In this document: piece by piece, positions 10,381 through 22,355 of the stretch
Position numbering within the stretch: the first letter of the stretch is position 1
How the letters are laid out: the number at the start of each line of letters is the position of its first letter
Assembly: GCA_963576725.1 (NCBI GenBank)
Contig: OY755240.1
Coordinates: forward strand, 18,191,743-18,255,742
Length of the DNA: 64,000 nucleotides
Source of the DNA: Azorinus chamasolen
Taxonomy: Eukaryota > Mollusca > Bivalvia > Cardiida > Solecurtidae
Direction of reading: 5' to 3'
Notes under the pieces: model-generated
The model's input: only the letters and a program-made list of their open reading frames with translations
Database searches by the model: none
Told to the model about the DNA's origin: nothing
Translations under genes and position numbers: made by a program

Positions 10381-11525
10381 TTAGCTGGGGGACTGGGTGT
10401 ACCCTGGGAATTGCCTGTCGACCCAGGCTGCCTCCTGTGAGTGCCACACCGATCGAGCTGGAGCCACCGGTCTGAACTGCCACTGCAAAGGGCCCGGATG
10501 CCACCTCTGGTACTGTTGAGGTGGTACTGGTGCTGATCGTCCTGCTTCCAAATCCGCCTGCTTCTCAGCGTTGTACAGAAGATCAAACATGGACTTCTGC
10601 AGGTCGCGGTAGATGGACTGGGGCAGGTTCTGGAAAGCATGCCCAAGGTACTCCGCGAACTTTAACCTCTCTGGGTGGAGGACCTCGGGCACAGAAGGGG
10701 CTTGCAAGATCTGTAATAGTTTCTCCTGACGGTCCTTGCAGGTATACAGCTCCTGGTCTAGCGTTTCGGCCCCCATTAATCTCCCTCCCCTGGTGCTGGA
10801 CACCATGGCAGTCGAACTCCCGGGAGCGGTGGCGGACGGTGTGGTGGTCACTGCAGACTGGGACACCTCTTCCAGGACATCTTCACCCTGACTGGTGGTG
10901 GCACCGCTCCGGAAGCTCTGCACTGTGCGGTTTGTAACTTGTCCGATGTGGGGCATCAGGAACTGGAATCTGGTCCATATCCACTGTTGGCGGTCTGTCA
11001 TCTAAACAGCTGCCTGTCCACTCTTCTTTCTCCTGAGTTTTCCAATCTGGGTACGGATACTCTCAAAGAATGTAGTCAGTGCCTTCACTTCCTTCCCCAT
11101 CTCCTTGGCCAGATCTTCCCACGCCTTATTTTTTTAGAGACAAAGGTATGGTCTGTCTGCCTCTTGTTGTAGATAAAATCATTCCTCTCAAGGAAGAGAG
11201 CCACATCCTCCTGTTCGTTCTCTGTGAGGTTGGACAGGATCCTTGCCTTCTTACTGTTTGGCCGGGAAAAACCTGCTAGTTCATCATCAACAACATCACC
11301 AGCCACTGACTCAGCAGCCACTGACTCTGCTGCTGAATCTGCAACATCTTTCTCCACAACTGGAGCTGATTCATCTGCAGGTGGAGGAGAAGTTACTCTA
11401 AGGGGGCTGCCTTCTTCTCTCTCTTCTATTGTTAGCTTTCTTGCCTTCCCTCTTCCCTTGCCCTTGCCCGCATTTTTTCTTGGCATCTTGCCGATTCGTG
11501 GATTCCGTGCTCTTATATGGCACAA
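10381..11525 (-). pseudogene. Harbinger accessory MADF-type protein, broken
   Basis: Two minus-strand frames read as one ancestral gene. The first (from 11525) has a basic and acidic N-terminus and enters a MADF-like domain (LFLERNDFIYNKRQTD). It leaves frame at an A-run near 11132-11138: the domain continues in another frame (KAWEDLAKEMGKEVKAL ...) until an in-frame TAG at about 11002-11004. The last part (11001-10381) starts directly after that stop with MTDRQQWIW. Partner proteins of this kind bind element DNA and bring the Harbinger transposase to the nucleus. One frameshift and one nonsense codon suggest loss of function, unless an intron removes them. Confidence 0.7.
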
Positions 11526-11529
11526 TCGT

Positions 11530-12055
11530 CAAGAACTAATGACATATGGTCAATGTTAAACTCCTTATATACCAAATTATCCGGCAGTCGGAGCTGAATT
11601 GTGATTGGTTCGTGAAATGTATAGCCGATTCGTACGCTATCGTGGGAGTCGTAGACAGTTCCTACTTGCTTCGTACCTGCTTCGGCGTGTATTCGTGGGG
11701 TTCGTAACTGATTCGTAGCCGATTCTTGGTCAAGCCGCGAATTCCCGATTCCCCGAATGAGTTAAGAACATCCAAGAATGCCTACGAATCAATTGCGATT
11801 CAACTGCGATTCCGAAGAAAGCACTACGAACTTGTTACGAATTAACTACGATCTTTTGGATTCGGGAGTTCGTGGCCAAAGTTTTGAACAGCTCAAAATT
11901 TTTGTCACGAATTCCCGATTGCTCAAGAATTGCAAGAACTGATTACGAATATATACGAATCAGTTAAGAACTGCACGAACTGATTACGATTCCACTACGA
12001 ATCCTAAAATTTATCAATTCGCGGCGATTCGTGGGATTCGTGGTCGGTGTGGAAT
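11530..12055. mobile_element. Subterminal repeat region at the right end of the Harbinger element
   Basis: A non-coding stretch packed with GATTCGT/ACGAATC and TTCGTAG/CTACGAA motifs in both directions (more than 20 by eye). It lies next to the accessory gene, where transposase or partner binding sites would be expected. It ends near GTCGGTGTGGAATAGGGG. No matching inverted end was found left of 8.6 kb, so the left terminus may be lost. Confidence 0.55.
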
Positions 12056-12465
12056 AGGGGTATAAACAAAATCTGTACATCTATTTATCCACATGTCGGT
12101 TTCTGTTCCTTTGTATTCGTAACACATTTCTTGGCCTTAATTATATGGGAAACCGACGTTGTAGGATCTATGGGTATACAAAGCAAAAGTATAAAAGTAT
12201 AATGGTGCGCACTCAAAACATGTACCGTGCTAAAAATCGCCATTTCTGTGGCCATTTTTATAATGTTCACAGCATAGGGCTTTGTGGAGAAAAAAAGACA
12301 GTTGTTTTTGAACATGTTTTAATTTATTCGTCTTATCTAGATATCTGCATATACGGCTGAATTATTCTGTGTTTGCATTAAATGGTTTGTTTTGTGGCAA
12401 CGATTACACATAAACAACTATCTCTTTGTAAATTTGTCTATATAATTATACAACATGTTTTAGTT
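12056..12465. other. Nothing recognised
   Basis: AT-rich sequence without repeat ends, splice-bounded frames or motifs I can name. Confidence 0.4.
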
Positions 12466-12681
12466 TTAACCCCTTCGTGCCACAATGACGGGTCTATTAT
12501 ATCACATGCAAACAGTTTGGATCCAGTGGAGACACCGCGTAACTCTGCGTCTCATCAGGATCCAACTGTTTTACACTATGTTTACTGTTTTATAAAGAAA
12601 ATGGAAGAAGTGCACACACTTACACTAAAACTAAACGAAACTATGCCCAGCAGACGACAATGCTGGCACCGAAAGGGTTAA
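12466..12681 (+). repeat. Family C MITE, complete
   Basis: TTAA borders on both sides. Core AACAGTTTGGATCCAGTGGA / GTCTCATCAGGATCCAACTG. The right end reads CCGAAAGGGTTAA. A second core fragment lies at 12790-12840. Confidence 0.8.
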
Positions 12682-13430
12682 AAATCAAGTTTCAACAGGT
12701 TATTGCATTTATCAATATAATGATTATATAAATATTGTTCAGATATGTGTTGGTTCGTTTGCTGCCAGGGACGAAACCATTATTGAGTTGCAAACATTTT
12801 GGATCCAAATAAGACGTCAAGTAACGTGTCGTCACAGTCGAAAGCAGACTAATTAGCAGACGACAAAATATGATACGACGGCCATTTTTGTCAAAAAGCT
12901 ATAACTGACTTTGTTGTACAAGTGCATGTCAAAACAGACCGTCATTTTGTTCCAAATTTCTTGAAATTTTGCAGATTTGTCCTAATCAAAATTGATGAAA
13001 ATTGATTTAGAAAAGGTCATCAAAATGATTATGTTTTGATTTGATATTAATCAAAATGGCACCTTTCATAATGTTTTTTTCCCGCGTCAACGAATTGAAA
13101 TACTTCGAATCACGTGATGCTCTATGTATATATTTATCAAAAGATACGATTTTGTCACATTCCTGTCAAGTCACGCGCATGTGCGTATGTCAAATTTCAC
13201 GCACATGCCTATGGTATTGAAAAGCACACTCAAATTGGCAATAAGAAAACTATATTTTGCCAGCAAACCTTTTGCATTCTATACCAAACGAACTCGTGTT
13301 CAATTACATTTATCCGTAAACTATACTATAGTCGACGTTTTGCTTACTGCCGAATGATGTTACCAAATGAAGACATTGTAAGACAGCATGTTAAACAATG
13401 TTCAGGATTACATTAAGCTTTTGTATAAGT

Positions 13431-13681
13431 TTAACCCTTTCATCGCCAATGTCGCATAAATGTACCACGACCAATAGTATAGTCCCAGATCAGACGCCGC
13501 CTTTTTAAGGCCGCGTCTGATCAGTAACTTCACTTTTTGTCTCAATCTCTTTTTCTATATACGTGTATGTGCTTTATTCCTTTCAAATTTGCTTTATTTA
13601 TCTCATGTCCTTATTTTACCAAATTATCTAACAAAATTGGTTTGCAGACGGCATTTAGAAAGTTGACACCGAAAGGGTTAG
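13431..13681 (+). repeat. Family D MITE
   Basis: Starts TTAACCCTTTCATCGCCAAT. Core CCCAGATCAGACGCCGCC / GGCCGCGTCTGATCAG. The right end CACCGAAAGGGTTAG has a mutated TTAA and runs into a short telomere-like GGGTTAGGGTTAGAG. Confidence 0.8.
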
Positions 13682-13911
13682 GGTTAGAGTTGGGTTTAGG
13701 GTCGACACACAACGCCAGGTATCACATGTTCTCGTAGTTGGTTCAGAAGTAAAGAAGATAATTCTTATAGGAGCTATCTACCAAAGATGACTTGTAACAT
13801 ATCTTGTAATACATGTACGTTTCCTAATATTATGTACATGTTATACATTCATTTAATCAACTGGTACGCGTAAATGGCGGAGTAATGCGTGAATATTAAT
13901 TGTGTAAAATG

Positions 13912-14162
13912 TTAATCCTTTCTCTGTTGCATATTCATGCAAGGAAAATGACATCATGAATATGTATTAGCTGAAAACTTATATCAGCATATGAACACGT
14001 GATTTTTATTGGTATTGGTAGAAGCTGTAGAGTCGAATATCTTCTTATGTCATAAGCAAACAGAGCAGATCCTGATCAGACTTGCCCTACAGGAGCCGTC
14101 TGATAGGGGCCTACTCTGTATGCAAATGTGTGAAAAAGCGTTTGTATGTAGGAAAGAGTTAA
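13912..14162 (-). repeat. Family A2 MITE, reverse
   Basis: TTAA on both sides. Reverse core CAAACAGAGCAGATCCTGAT ... GGAGCCGTCTGATAGGGGCC. The A2 flank ATATTCATGCAAGGAAAATG is at the left. Confidence 0.85.
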
Positions 14163-14368
14163 GTACAAAGCACTGATAAATAAACAAATACATAAACAAA
14201 TAAATAAATAAATAATGTGAGTTTAGCCAGCATCCAGTCACTTTATTCTGACAGAAATACAGAGGCCATTTTAAATTTCATAGGTATATAAGCTACAGTA
14301 CATTTGTGCAAATTATGTTTTGATCCCACCCACTGTTTATACATCAGTCCAAGAATTCCAGACGTCCT

Positions 14369-14618
14369 TTAACCCTTCCGTCCATAAATACGCCTGTCTA
14401 TGCCTTTACAAACAGAGTAGACCTAGATCAGACGGCTCCTATAGGAGCCGTCTGATCAGGTTCTGCTCTGTTTGCTTATTATATAATACAGATATGATTC
14501 TACAGTTTCTGTCATTTCTAAACTTTCATGTATCCCTGTGTTATTATAACAAATTAATATAATTAATATTCATGACGTCATTATAAACTACATAAATATT
14601 CATGGAGTAAATGGTTAA
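14369..14618 (+). repeat. Family A2 MITE, full length
   Basis: TTAACCCTTCCGTCCATAAA to TCATGGAGTAAATGGTTAA, with a complete core around GGCTCCTATAGGAGCC. Confidence 0.9.
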
Positions 14619-15526
14619 ACCATACCCTGCTGTGAAAAAAATACTGTCTGCTCAAACCTGGATCTGATGTAATGTTGTCTGCCGATAATACAATGGAAAC
14701 GAATAAAATGTCTATAACGTACGTTTAATGCAATATCCAATTGTCCATCATTCCAAACAGGAAGGGTTTAACTCGCTCTACACACATTTGTTAGGTACAG
14801 GTATATCTAATACACCAGACACATTTACATTAGGGTTGAAAACAGCCGTACTGCGGCCGTAGACACCTGATATCGAGAGATTTTTGCAGCGGCCGTAGAA
14901 AATCTACGGCGTCCGTACAGTGTATCTTTATTCGTTACAGGCCATAGCACGGTATATAAACCTGTACCGGCTATTTGAGTTCTGTACCGGCTATTTGAGC
15001 ACTGTACTGGTCGCTATTGAGCATCGATGCGGTGCGACCAAAACAAGCACAAGGTATGTGTCATGGGTTTCTTTTGATTTTCTTCTCTTAAATGCTAAGT
15101 GGCGACGGTATGCCAATTTTAACAAATACTTCAGATACTAGTAAACCAAACACGACTGCAATCGGTTCAATTTACGCCTCTACACATCAAAATCGAGACC
15201 CAAATGAACTAGTGGCTCACTTGAAATTCATCCGGCTATCATAAACACTTCGCATGTTATACGCCTTCTATACACTTTTCTGTTACTTTATCGATTAAAA
15301 TATGCTTTTCGGAGCATCATCAGTTGGTATAATGTGATAACATTATTGTGATTATCGGAAGTATTATAGAATTTTACATTTTGAATCGGCAAAATAGATG
15401 GTGTTCTGTACAGTCAGCTGTTTCAGTACACGGCTTACACTGTACCATCAGCTTCGAGCATGTGTGTACGGTCAGCTCAAAATAAGAACTTACTATGTGT
15501 GTGTTCCCAGTTGAAAACATGTCCCT

Positions 15527-15620
15527 TAACTCATTATTTCCTAGAGGCGCATAGTTGCTTTCATTTGCAAACAGTTTGGAATCATATGATACCCCGAGTA
15601 AGTCATCAGGTTCAAGAAGC
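15527..15620 (+). repeat. Family C MITE fragment
   Basis: TTAACTCATTATTTCC followed by CAAACAGTTTGGAATCATAT. The right half is truncated. Confidence 0.5.
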
Positions 15621-15857
15621 ATGTTGTCTTACAGGACGCATAAGAAGGAACGACAAATGAAAAACAGCAACAGCCGTGTACATAAACGTTCTTTGGTTTA
15701 AATGGGTTGACCGATTTTGGTTAAATAGTCTAGAAGATAATGAGCTAATGATGTCATTATGAAGTAAAGAAACCTAATTGTTGTTCTTTTAATATGAATA
15801 AAAATGAAACTGTTTCATAAGCTATTTCCATTTCATGTCATTTTGAACAACTAGACA

Positions 15858-16053
15858 ACCCTTTGCCTACTAAGTGCGACGTAACTGGCATTTGCAAACA
15901 GCTTGGACCCAGATGAGACGCCGAGAAACTCGGTGTCTCATCAGGATCCAAGCTGTTTGACACTCTGTCAATAGTATCGCAAGTATAGCTAGTGAAAACT
16001 GTGACAGATCGGAGTTCAAGTAGCCATCATTTTCATAGCAGGCTAAGGGTTAA
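15858..16053 (+). repeat. Family C MITE inside the 3.1-kb element
   Basis: Core CAGCTTGGACCCAGATGAGA / TCTCATCAGGATCCAAGCTG around CGAGAAACTCGG. Right end GCTAAGGGTTAA. Confidence 0.75.
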
Positions 16054-17925
16054 GATCATACGGTCTGTAGTGTATTCAGCATAAATGTATTCAAGAATGT
16101 TTCCGCATGTAGTATGCACGGATCCAATAGTGTTTCTCAAGGGGTTCGAAGAGTTTGGTCTAACAGCCGTGGTCCGTCAGTTTCAAACGTTTTGTGTTAT
16201 TTCGCTTCGTTTGTGGACAGGCACTTTTCTGTATGTAGGTCAAATTCAAAGAATTTTAAAAGGGGGTGAGGCAATCCACTAAAGGAAGACCGGACACCAC
16301 ATCAATCTTTAGATCCGCGCATTTCAATCCCAATCATCTCGGCAGCACCCAGTCTGTTTACGCCACAGATTCAATCAACACGTTTGTTTTGTGTTGTGTA
16401 AGATGAATGAAATAACATGTGCAACAACCTTCACAATTAGAGGCAGCGTTTTCCTCCTTCATCTGTGTCACTCATTTTAACTGGATATAATTAAGACAAG
16501 TTCTGTTAGGTACTGAAAATTTGATAGATGACAATACAGTGTCAAACTGCTTTCAACACACTGTGCTTTATTTTTCATACCTGACATGAACCGGAGAAAT
16601 TTTCCTTTGAACAGTTTTAGTCCGATTTTCCAGAACCACTTGATGTTGTCTGAATATCGCATCATTCTTGTATCTTCCAGAGAGTACCAATCGACAATGT
16701 CAAGAAAAAGTAAATACTGTATGCAATATCTGTCAAAGGCATCTTGCCGTCTGCAACCAGTTTGTTTAATGGAATATAGCTTTCTAAATGTCCGCGCTAT
16801 TTCAGATTCAAAACAAAATTATTAGTTTTTCAATCGTATCGCTGTCCCTTTTTGCTTCTCCTTGACATTATTTTTCCATGTCCGAGTAGTTTGCCAGTGA
16901 AACATACAACGAAATGTTTGCAAACGATGTATCCAAATCGTCCTCTTCTTCAGCACAATCGTTGTCGTTATTTTCTTCTGTAGATTTGAATTCTAGTATT
17001 TTGAGAGCTGAGTAGAGCTTTAACCTTTTCGTTGGAATTCATGAGCTTGGAGATATTGTTGGTCTTCTCGAAACTTTTACTGTTAATGTTTGGTTGTTTA
17101 CAATCACTATTTTGTTTTTCTCTGAATCAGACGGGAATAGCCAGAAGTTTTGTGTGTACTGTTTGCTCTTGTTATGTTGAACAGTTGCTGAATATTATGA
17201 CCTTAAGAGTTTCTGTGTTATGGTTCTTGGCACTTTGCCTGACTACTTCGACGAATATGTAAAATACTTGTCGCAGTAATAGCACCTATATACGTGGTGT
17301 CACTGCAAAAGAAAGAAATAAAAGCTCTTGAAATTATGAGTTGACCGTACAGACAATATCATTCGCTCGCACAGCTGACCGTACATTTTGTCTTGAGCTG
17401 ACCGTACACGTTTCGGTAAATTGTTTGCATCTGCATGGGCATATAAAACTGGCATTCATATTTAGAATCTTACCTGCAATTAAAATATATTTTCGAAACA
17501 ATATGTGCGGTTTCAGACGAAGAAACTATCATTTAGAAGGTAAAAGCACAATATCTTTATGACAATGCAATCGAAAATAAGGTGAGCCTTCGTCAATATC
17601 CGAGAATATTCAACACGATTATTCCACCAAACCTATACACTACGTTGCAATTTAAACACTCGGAACATTCCTAAATGAGCATGCTATATGTGTTACATTG
17701 AAAATAGTGTCTGAAGGTCTGCAACGTGTAATTTACTCACCCGTTATCATTCGCACATGTCCGCCATTGTGACATTTCTTGCTTCGATGCTCAAAGTAGC
17801 CGGTACAGAGTTCAAATAACCGGTACAGGTTTATACACCGTGCATAGGGTCGCCGTAGGATTTTAGCGAGGAGTTATTTTTTTCTACGACCGTCGTAGTT
17901 ATTTATATGCCGAAGCAACCAATGT

Positions 17926-19380
17926 GTGAAATGTAATGTAGCAGTAAACAGAAGAAGAGCGAAATATTCGAATTGGCCCCGTTCAATTTCCCTAATTCTA
18001 GTCATTGTCAGTGTTTGAAAGCTGTTTTAATGATATAACAACAAAAAAGACAGGGAGTTGTGTGCCAAAAGTGAGTTTTGTGATTTGTTTTCAATAGACT
18101 GGGCCCTAAGGTCATGACCTCTCATAGTGTATAGCATGATTAGAGGGTAGAATGCGAAACTAATGGTATCGGCTAAATCCACCAGATTTACAGCGGAAAT
18201 GTTGAATGAGGTAAGAAATCAAATAAATAGTGGGAAAAAACCCGGTTAACCCCATTGTCCCTATTGATTATTTTAAAGCTGCCATGATATGGATCCACAG
18301 CATGCTGTGTTTTGGAGCATAGCAATGTCATGACAGTTTCGAATCTTATGGTGAAAAGTACTGTTTTGATGGGTTTTGTCATGTGTTTTCGCGGTTCGGA
18401 CAAACGGAAAATTCACTCTTGACACAGAGGGAAAGCGATTTGTAGAAGAAATCTTACAGTGTTTTACAATGCTTATGGACATATTTGTTCATCTATGCCA
18501 TAATCTTGTTTCAGAATCTGGATTTAAAGCCAAGCGGAGCAACAGACTGTGATACGTGTTGATCTGTCGGCGAAAATTAGGATCTACCATTGCCTGCCTC
18601 CTAAGCGCTTGACTGACCGCGCGGACGCGCCGTGTGGCTTCCTTGAGGCTGTCTTGGAATTTAAAAAGAAAACTACGGTAGCCGCACAGGCGCACTGCGG
18701 CGACAGTTGGTCGTCCCTTCAAAGACCGAACGGCACTCGTAGGGTTTCTGTCCCCACAAATTGAACATACGCCACTCGGCAGCCCATACATATGTGACCA
18801 GTGTAATCTGCGGCGGTTGTATCCGTAAACTTTTAGACCGGACAGCCACCGTGGCAAAATCACAATCTCCTTCGTTACTCTCACATACACCTCTGCGATG
18901 GGCTCATGCCAAGAATATTGCCAAAACCAATAGTTTGTGTTTTATGGTTAGCTGGGTCGATAGTTTATATCAAAATAGCTTGAATCAAGGATAAATAGCT
19001 TTTATCTTATCATAAAACTGGTAATACATTTAAATTTCAGTGAATATTTGATGACCTATTTTCATGCTGATTTACGCTTAGAGTATTGCAGAAATGTAAA
19101 CAAACAAATCGAATGATGTCTGCTCATTATTTCGAAAACAGTTTCTACAAATTGTAGATTCCGAACTTCTTATAAGGGCACTGAAAATCTGCTATAATCC
19201 CAAAGGGCACACAACTTATGGGAAATCCCAGCCTTTTGCTTTTCTTCCGTTGAACTGTCAAAGAAACACACAAAGCAATTTACTTTCTGTTTAGTACGGG
19301 AGTTAGTTTCATTTCGGACTACTTTCTGAGCCAACTACAGAGGGTGTGTGTAATCACTCCCTATCGACTGTGTTACAATG
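17926..19380. other. No recognised gene; CpG-rich minus-strand frame inside
   Basis: A 133-codon minus-strand frame (18489-18890) is rich in arginine and CpG and includes two cysteine pairs (CSICGDR region), but I see no known domain and no clear splice sites. It could be an exon of an unknown gene or a transposon remnant. Confidence 0.3.
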
Positions 19381-19790
19381 AGGGGTGCGCCTGCGAGAAG
19401 ACATGTTACGGTATCGGTTCGATACTGTTACTTTGTTTACAAATATGCGAGGGAGAAATTTCAATTAACGTTCGATAAACTGTTTATTTCCCTAAGTTTT
19501 GGTTTCTTTATTCAATACTTAGGCAATATCGTATATCGTATCGAATTATACATCATACGTGCACAGGAATTCGTGTTAAAGGCATTTAGTGCGTGGAAAA
19601 AAGTAATAAATTGTTCAAAACATGACGATTTTGCTCTGTTTTACATTTCGTTTCACTAAAGGTGAAAAATCTTTTAACGATATGTACCGGAAATGCCTTA
19701 TTTAGCATATAGCACCCGCATGTACACTTAATTTGCAGGTTTTAAATTGCTTTTGACGAGTTTATCCATACTATCACATCCGTGTACATG

Positions 19791-19848
19791 TTACGGTTTT
19801 TTTTCCAATCAAATGACGCACGGTTTTTTTTCCAATCAAATGACGCAT
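19791..19848 (+). repeat. Direct repeat, 2 x about 29 bp
   Basis: ACGG, a T8 run and CCAATCAAATGACGCA occur twice in a row. Confidence 0.85.
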
Positions 19849-19944
19849 GTTACGGTCTCTTATCTACAGCGTTACAGACTCTGCCAGAATGCCTTACGGC
19901 ATTACATTTTGACTTTATTTTAACATAAACGACGTGTTTGGTAT

Positions 19945-20108
19945 GCAGTAAAAAAACACCTCTAAACTACACGTTAAATGTAACATAAATGTCGATCTTG
20001 GAGACAGGTGGCAGCTTAATGCAGGGTGAAAGTCATGCAGAAAGGTCCTCTAGGAACTTTCTAAATTCTTCTCTACTAAAATTCCGGTTTAGAGGGGGTT
20101 TACTGTAC
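19945..20108. repeat. Family E-like MITE
   Basis: Ends CAGTAAAAAAACACCTCTAA and TAGAGGGGGTTTACTG, with a trailing TA. A decayed hairpin lies at AAAGGTCCTCTAGGAACTTT. Confidence 0.7.
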
Positions 20109-20187
20109 ATCTACAAATAATACTCGAGAGATAGATTCTTAAATTTTGTCATTACTCAGGGAGACAATGGGGTCTACCGTGCTACCG

Positions 20188-20202
20188 CCCCCCCCCCCCC
20201 CC
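20188..20202 (+). repeat. Poly-C tract (15 C)
   Basis: Uninterrupted C run. Confidence 0.95.
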
Positions 20203-20428
20203 TCCGACTATGCAAGACGTCGATTACATGGTAATTACAATTACTAACTGATGTTTTTACTGCCGGTGTTTTTCTAAAACAAATTGTAGGGGACATAACT
20301 ATGAAAAACAATCGAACCAGATCACCCTGGCGAAATGCACAACGTGACATTTTATTTAAATCTGCCCATCCGTTTTTAGAAGAAGCGCAGACAAACCTTG
20401 CGACAGGCAGACAGGGAAGACAATTATA

Positions 20429-20502
20429 CCATAAGCAAATAGAGCAGACCCTGATCGGGACGTCTTCTACAGAAGTCTTCAGATCTGGGTCTGTCGTTTA
20501 TA
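20429..20502 (-). repeat. Family A core fragment, reverse
   Basis: AAGCAAATAGAGCAGACCCT ... AGATCTGGGTCTG. Another weak fragment lies at 20728-20790. Confidence 0.6.
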
Positions 20503-20868
20503 TTCTTTATATCAGGAAAAAGATTAGCTGACGAAAATATCAATTTTGCAATGGAGAATTGGCCAGTCGTGCTTAGTGTTAAGAACATTATATTTTATTA
20601 TAGAACCATGTTGTAACTGTTAATAACATTTTACCGGATGAATATTCATGTATGACTTATTTTAGTTATTGTATTAAAAGTACAAATATTTGCTAGTGTA
20701 AACAAATACGAATCTATAATATTTCAGCAAACAGAACAGACTCTGATACATCCACGGCGATCCTCTGATCTGGATCCACTATGTATACAGAAGCACCAAA
20801 TGTGTCATTATCAAAAAGGGCTAACATGTTCAACGCTGATGTTTTGGAATAGAATAGCCAATCATTGT

Positions 20869-21090
20869 TTAACCCTTTCCGTCATATAAACATCTTTTCA
20901 CGCATTTGCAAACAGAGTAGACCCAGCTCCTGGTCTGCTCTGTTTGCTATTGGAATTTGATAAAAATATTTCTTTAGTTTCTAAAATGGCTACAAGGTTA
21001 CGCCTTCTATATTTCAATATAACTATTTTGTCCATGAATATTCAGTAGGTATTGAAAATTAGACTGAATATAAAACAGGGAACGGGTTAA
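20869..21090 (+). repeat. Family A1 MITE with collapsed core
   Basis: Complete TTAA-bounded flanks, but the hairpin is shortened to GTAGACCCAGCTCCTGGTCT, a deletion removing most of both arms. Confidence 0.85.
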
Positions 21091-21120
21091 TTAATAGAAT
21101 CTATTCAGTTTGAAAGGTTT

Positions 21121-21440
21121 GCTAGGATATTTTAAATGACAAACAATGCAGATCCTGGTCAGAGAGCTCCTAGAGGAACCTTCTCATCTGGTTCTGCACT
21201 GCTAGGGGATTTTGAAGAACAAACAATACAGACCCTGTTCAGAGAGCCCCTAGAGGAGCCTTCTCATCTGGGTCCGCAGTGATAGGGGATTCTGAATGAC
21301 AAACAATACAGACCTTGGTCAGTGAACTCCTAATGGAACCTACTCATCTGGGTCTGCATTGCTAGTAGATTTTGAATGACAAACATTGCAGACCCTAATT
21401 AGAGGGTGCCTCTAGGACCACTCTGATTTGTCTATACACT
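21121..21440 (+). repeat. Tandem array, 4 x 80 bp, palindromic unit
   Basis: Units start at 21121, 21201, 21281 and 21361. Each contains ACAAACAATRCAGACC ... CTCATCTGGGTCTGCA around a decayed GAGCTCCTAGAGGAACC centre, related to families A and I. Confidence 0.85.
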
Positions 21441-22001
21441 GAGTTCATCAAAGGTTTAGTCAGATTTAATTTCTACAATAGCTGTTAAAATCTGGCATAT
21501 CAAGTGTTGGTATTAAGATTCGGATACGTGTTCCATAATTGCGTTTAATACAACTTTCAGTTTATTTTTTAACCTCACTCAATATCTACGACATAAACTA
21601 GTGTAGTTTGAGTCTTCTATCAGGCCTAAAACATCGATTCCATACTCTCAAAAACACTTATTGTTTTCGATTAGAAACCGTAACTGTAAGTTTGGATGTA
21701 GAGCATGAACCGTAACACCCTCTGGCACACGCCGTAACAATGCAGTTTTGAAAAATGCATCCGATTTGCCTTATAATCAGTCAAAAGAGAGAAATTTGTT
21801 TTGAACTTGGTCTATAATTAGTTTTGGATTACGCTTTGACATAACATTGGTGTTTGAAACTGATATTCAAAAGACTATGCCATTTATTTTGCAATAGTCC
21901 TAACGATTCACATTATCCTGTATAAAAACGGTGAAATCAGAAGAAAATCAAACGAAAAACTCCTCCGATAAATCAAATTCCAGTAATAAGACTAACACTA
22001 A

Positions 22002-22070
22002 ATGGTTTTAACAGGTGCCTTTTGCAGAGCCGACAAAAGGCGCCAATATGAGGGAATGGGTTATTCCTTT
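22002..22070 (-). repeat. Family B right-end remnant
   Basis: GGCGCCAATATGAGGGAATG with GGTTATT is a decayed family B terminus. Confidence 0.5.
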
Positions 22071-22153
22071 ACTTCATGAATATTCATGATGTTATTATTT
22101 CTGACATGAATGTTGAATTTTAAACAAAGTTTGCACAGACGCATCATTATTGC

Positions 22154-22297
22154 AAATTCATTTTACCAGACACGTTAGCATTATATTACAAATTCATTTT
22201 ACCAGACACGTTAGCATTATATTACAAATTCATTTTACCAGACACGTTAGCATTATATTACAAATTCATTTTACCAGACACGTTAGCATTATATTAC
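22154..22297 (+). repeat. Minisatellite, 4 x 36 bp
   Basis: Four identical units beginning AAATTCATTTTACCAGACAC at 22154, 22190, 22226 and 22262. The unit length is divisible by 3, so it stays open in frame, but nothing suggests translation. Confidence 0.95.
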
Positions 22298-22355
22298 AAA
22301 TTTATATACCATGGTGTTCGTTTCCTTCATTCCTGCGTATCTTCAATACACCGTG

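Larger units (their letters stand above)
14835..17925. mobile_element. About 3.1-kb non-autonomous element with long inverted ends
   Basis: The left block 14896-15030 and right block 17785-17905 are inverted copies that share TATAAACCTGTACCGG, CTGTACCGGCTA and TTGAGCATCGA in the same order. Further in, 15398-15485 and 17335-17415 form a second inverted pair with three GTACGGTCAGCT-type motifs each. No transposase frame is found inside. Exact termini are uncertain. The inside carries family C insertions. Confidence 0.65.

Noticed and set aside
11224..11559. Plus-strand serine-rich protein
   Set aside because: It is the antisense of the MADF accessory gene; the minus strand shows the real domain.
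13676..13705. Interstitial telomere repeat
   Set aside because: Only two to three degenerate TTAGGG units, created where a MITE end reads AAAGGGTTAG.
18489..18890. Minus-strand gene of 133 codons
   Set aside because: No recognised domain, no clear splice sites, compositional bias towards arginine and CpG; kept only as an unassigned stretch.
22154..22297. CRISPR-like array
   Set aside because: The 36-bp units are directly adjacent with no spacers, and the genome is eukaryotic; it is a minisatellite.
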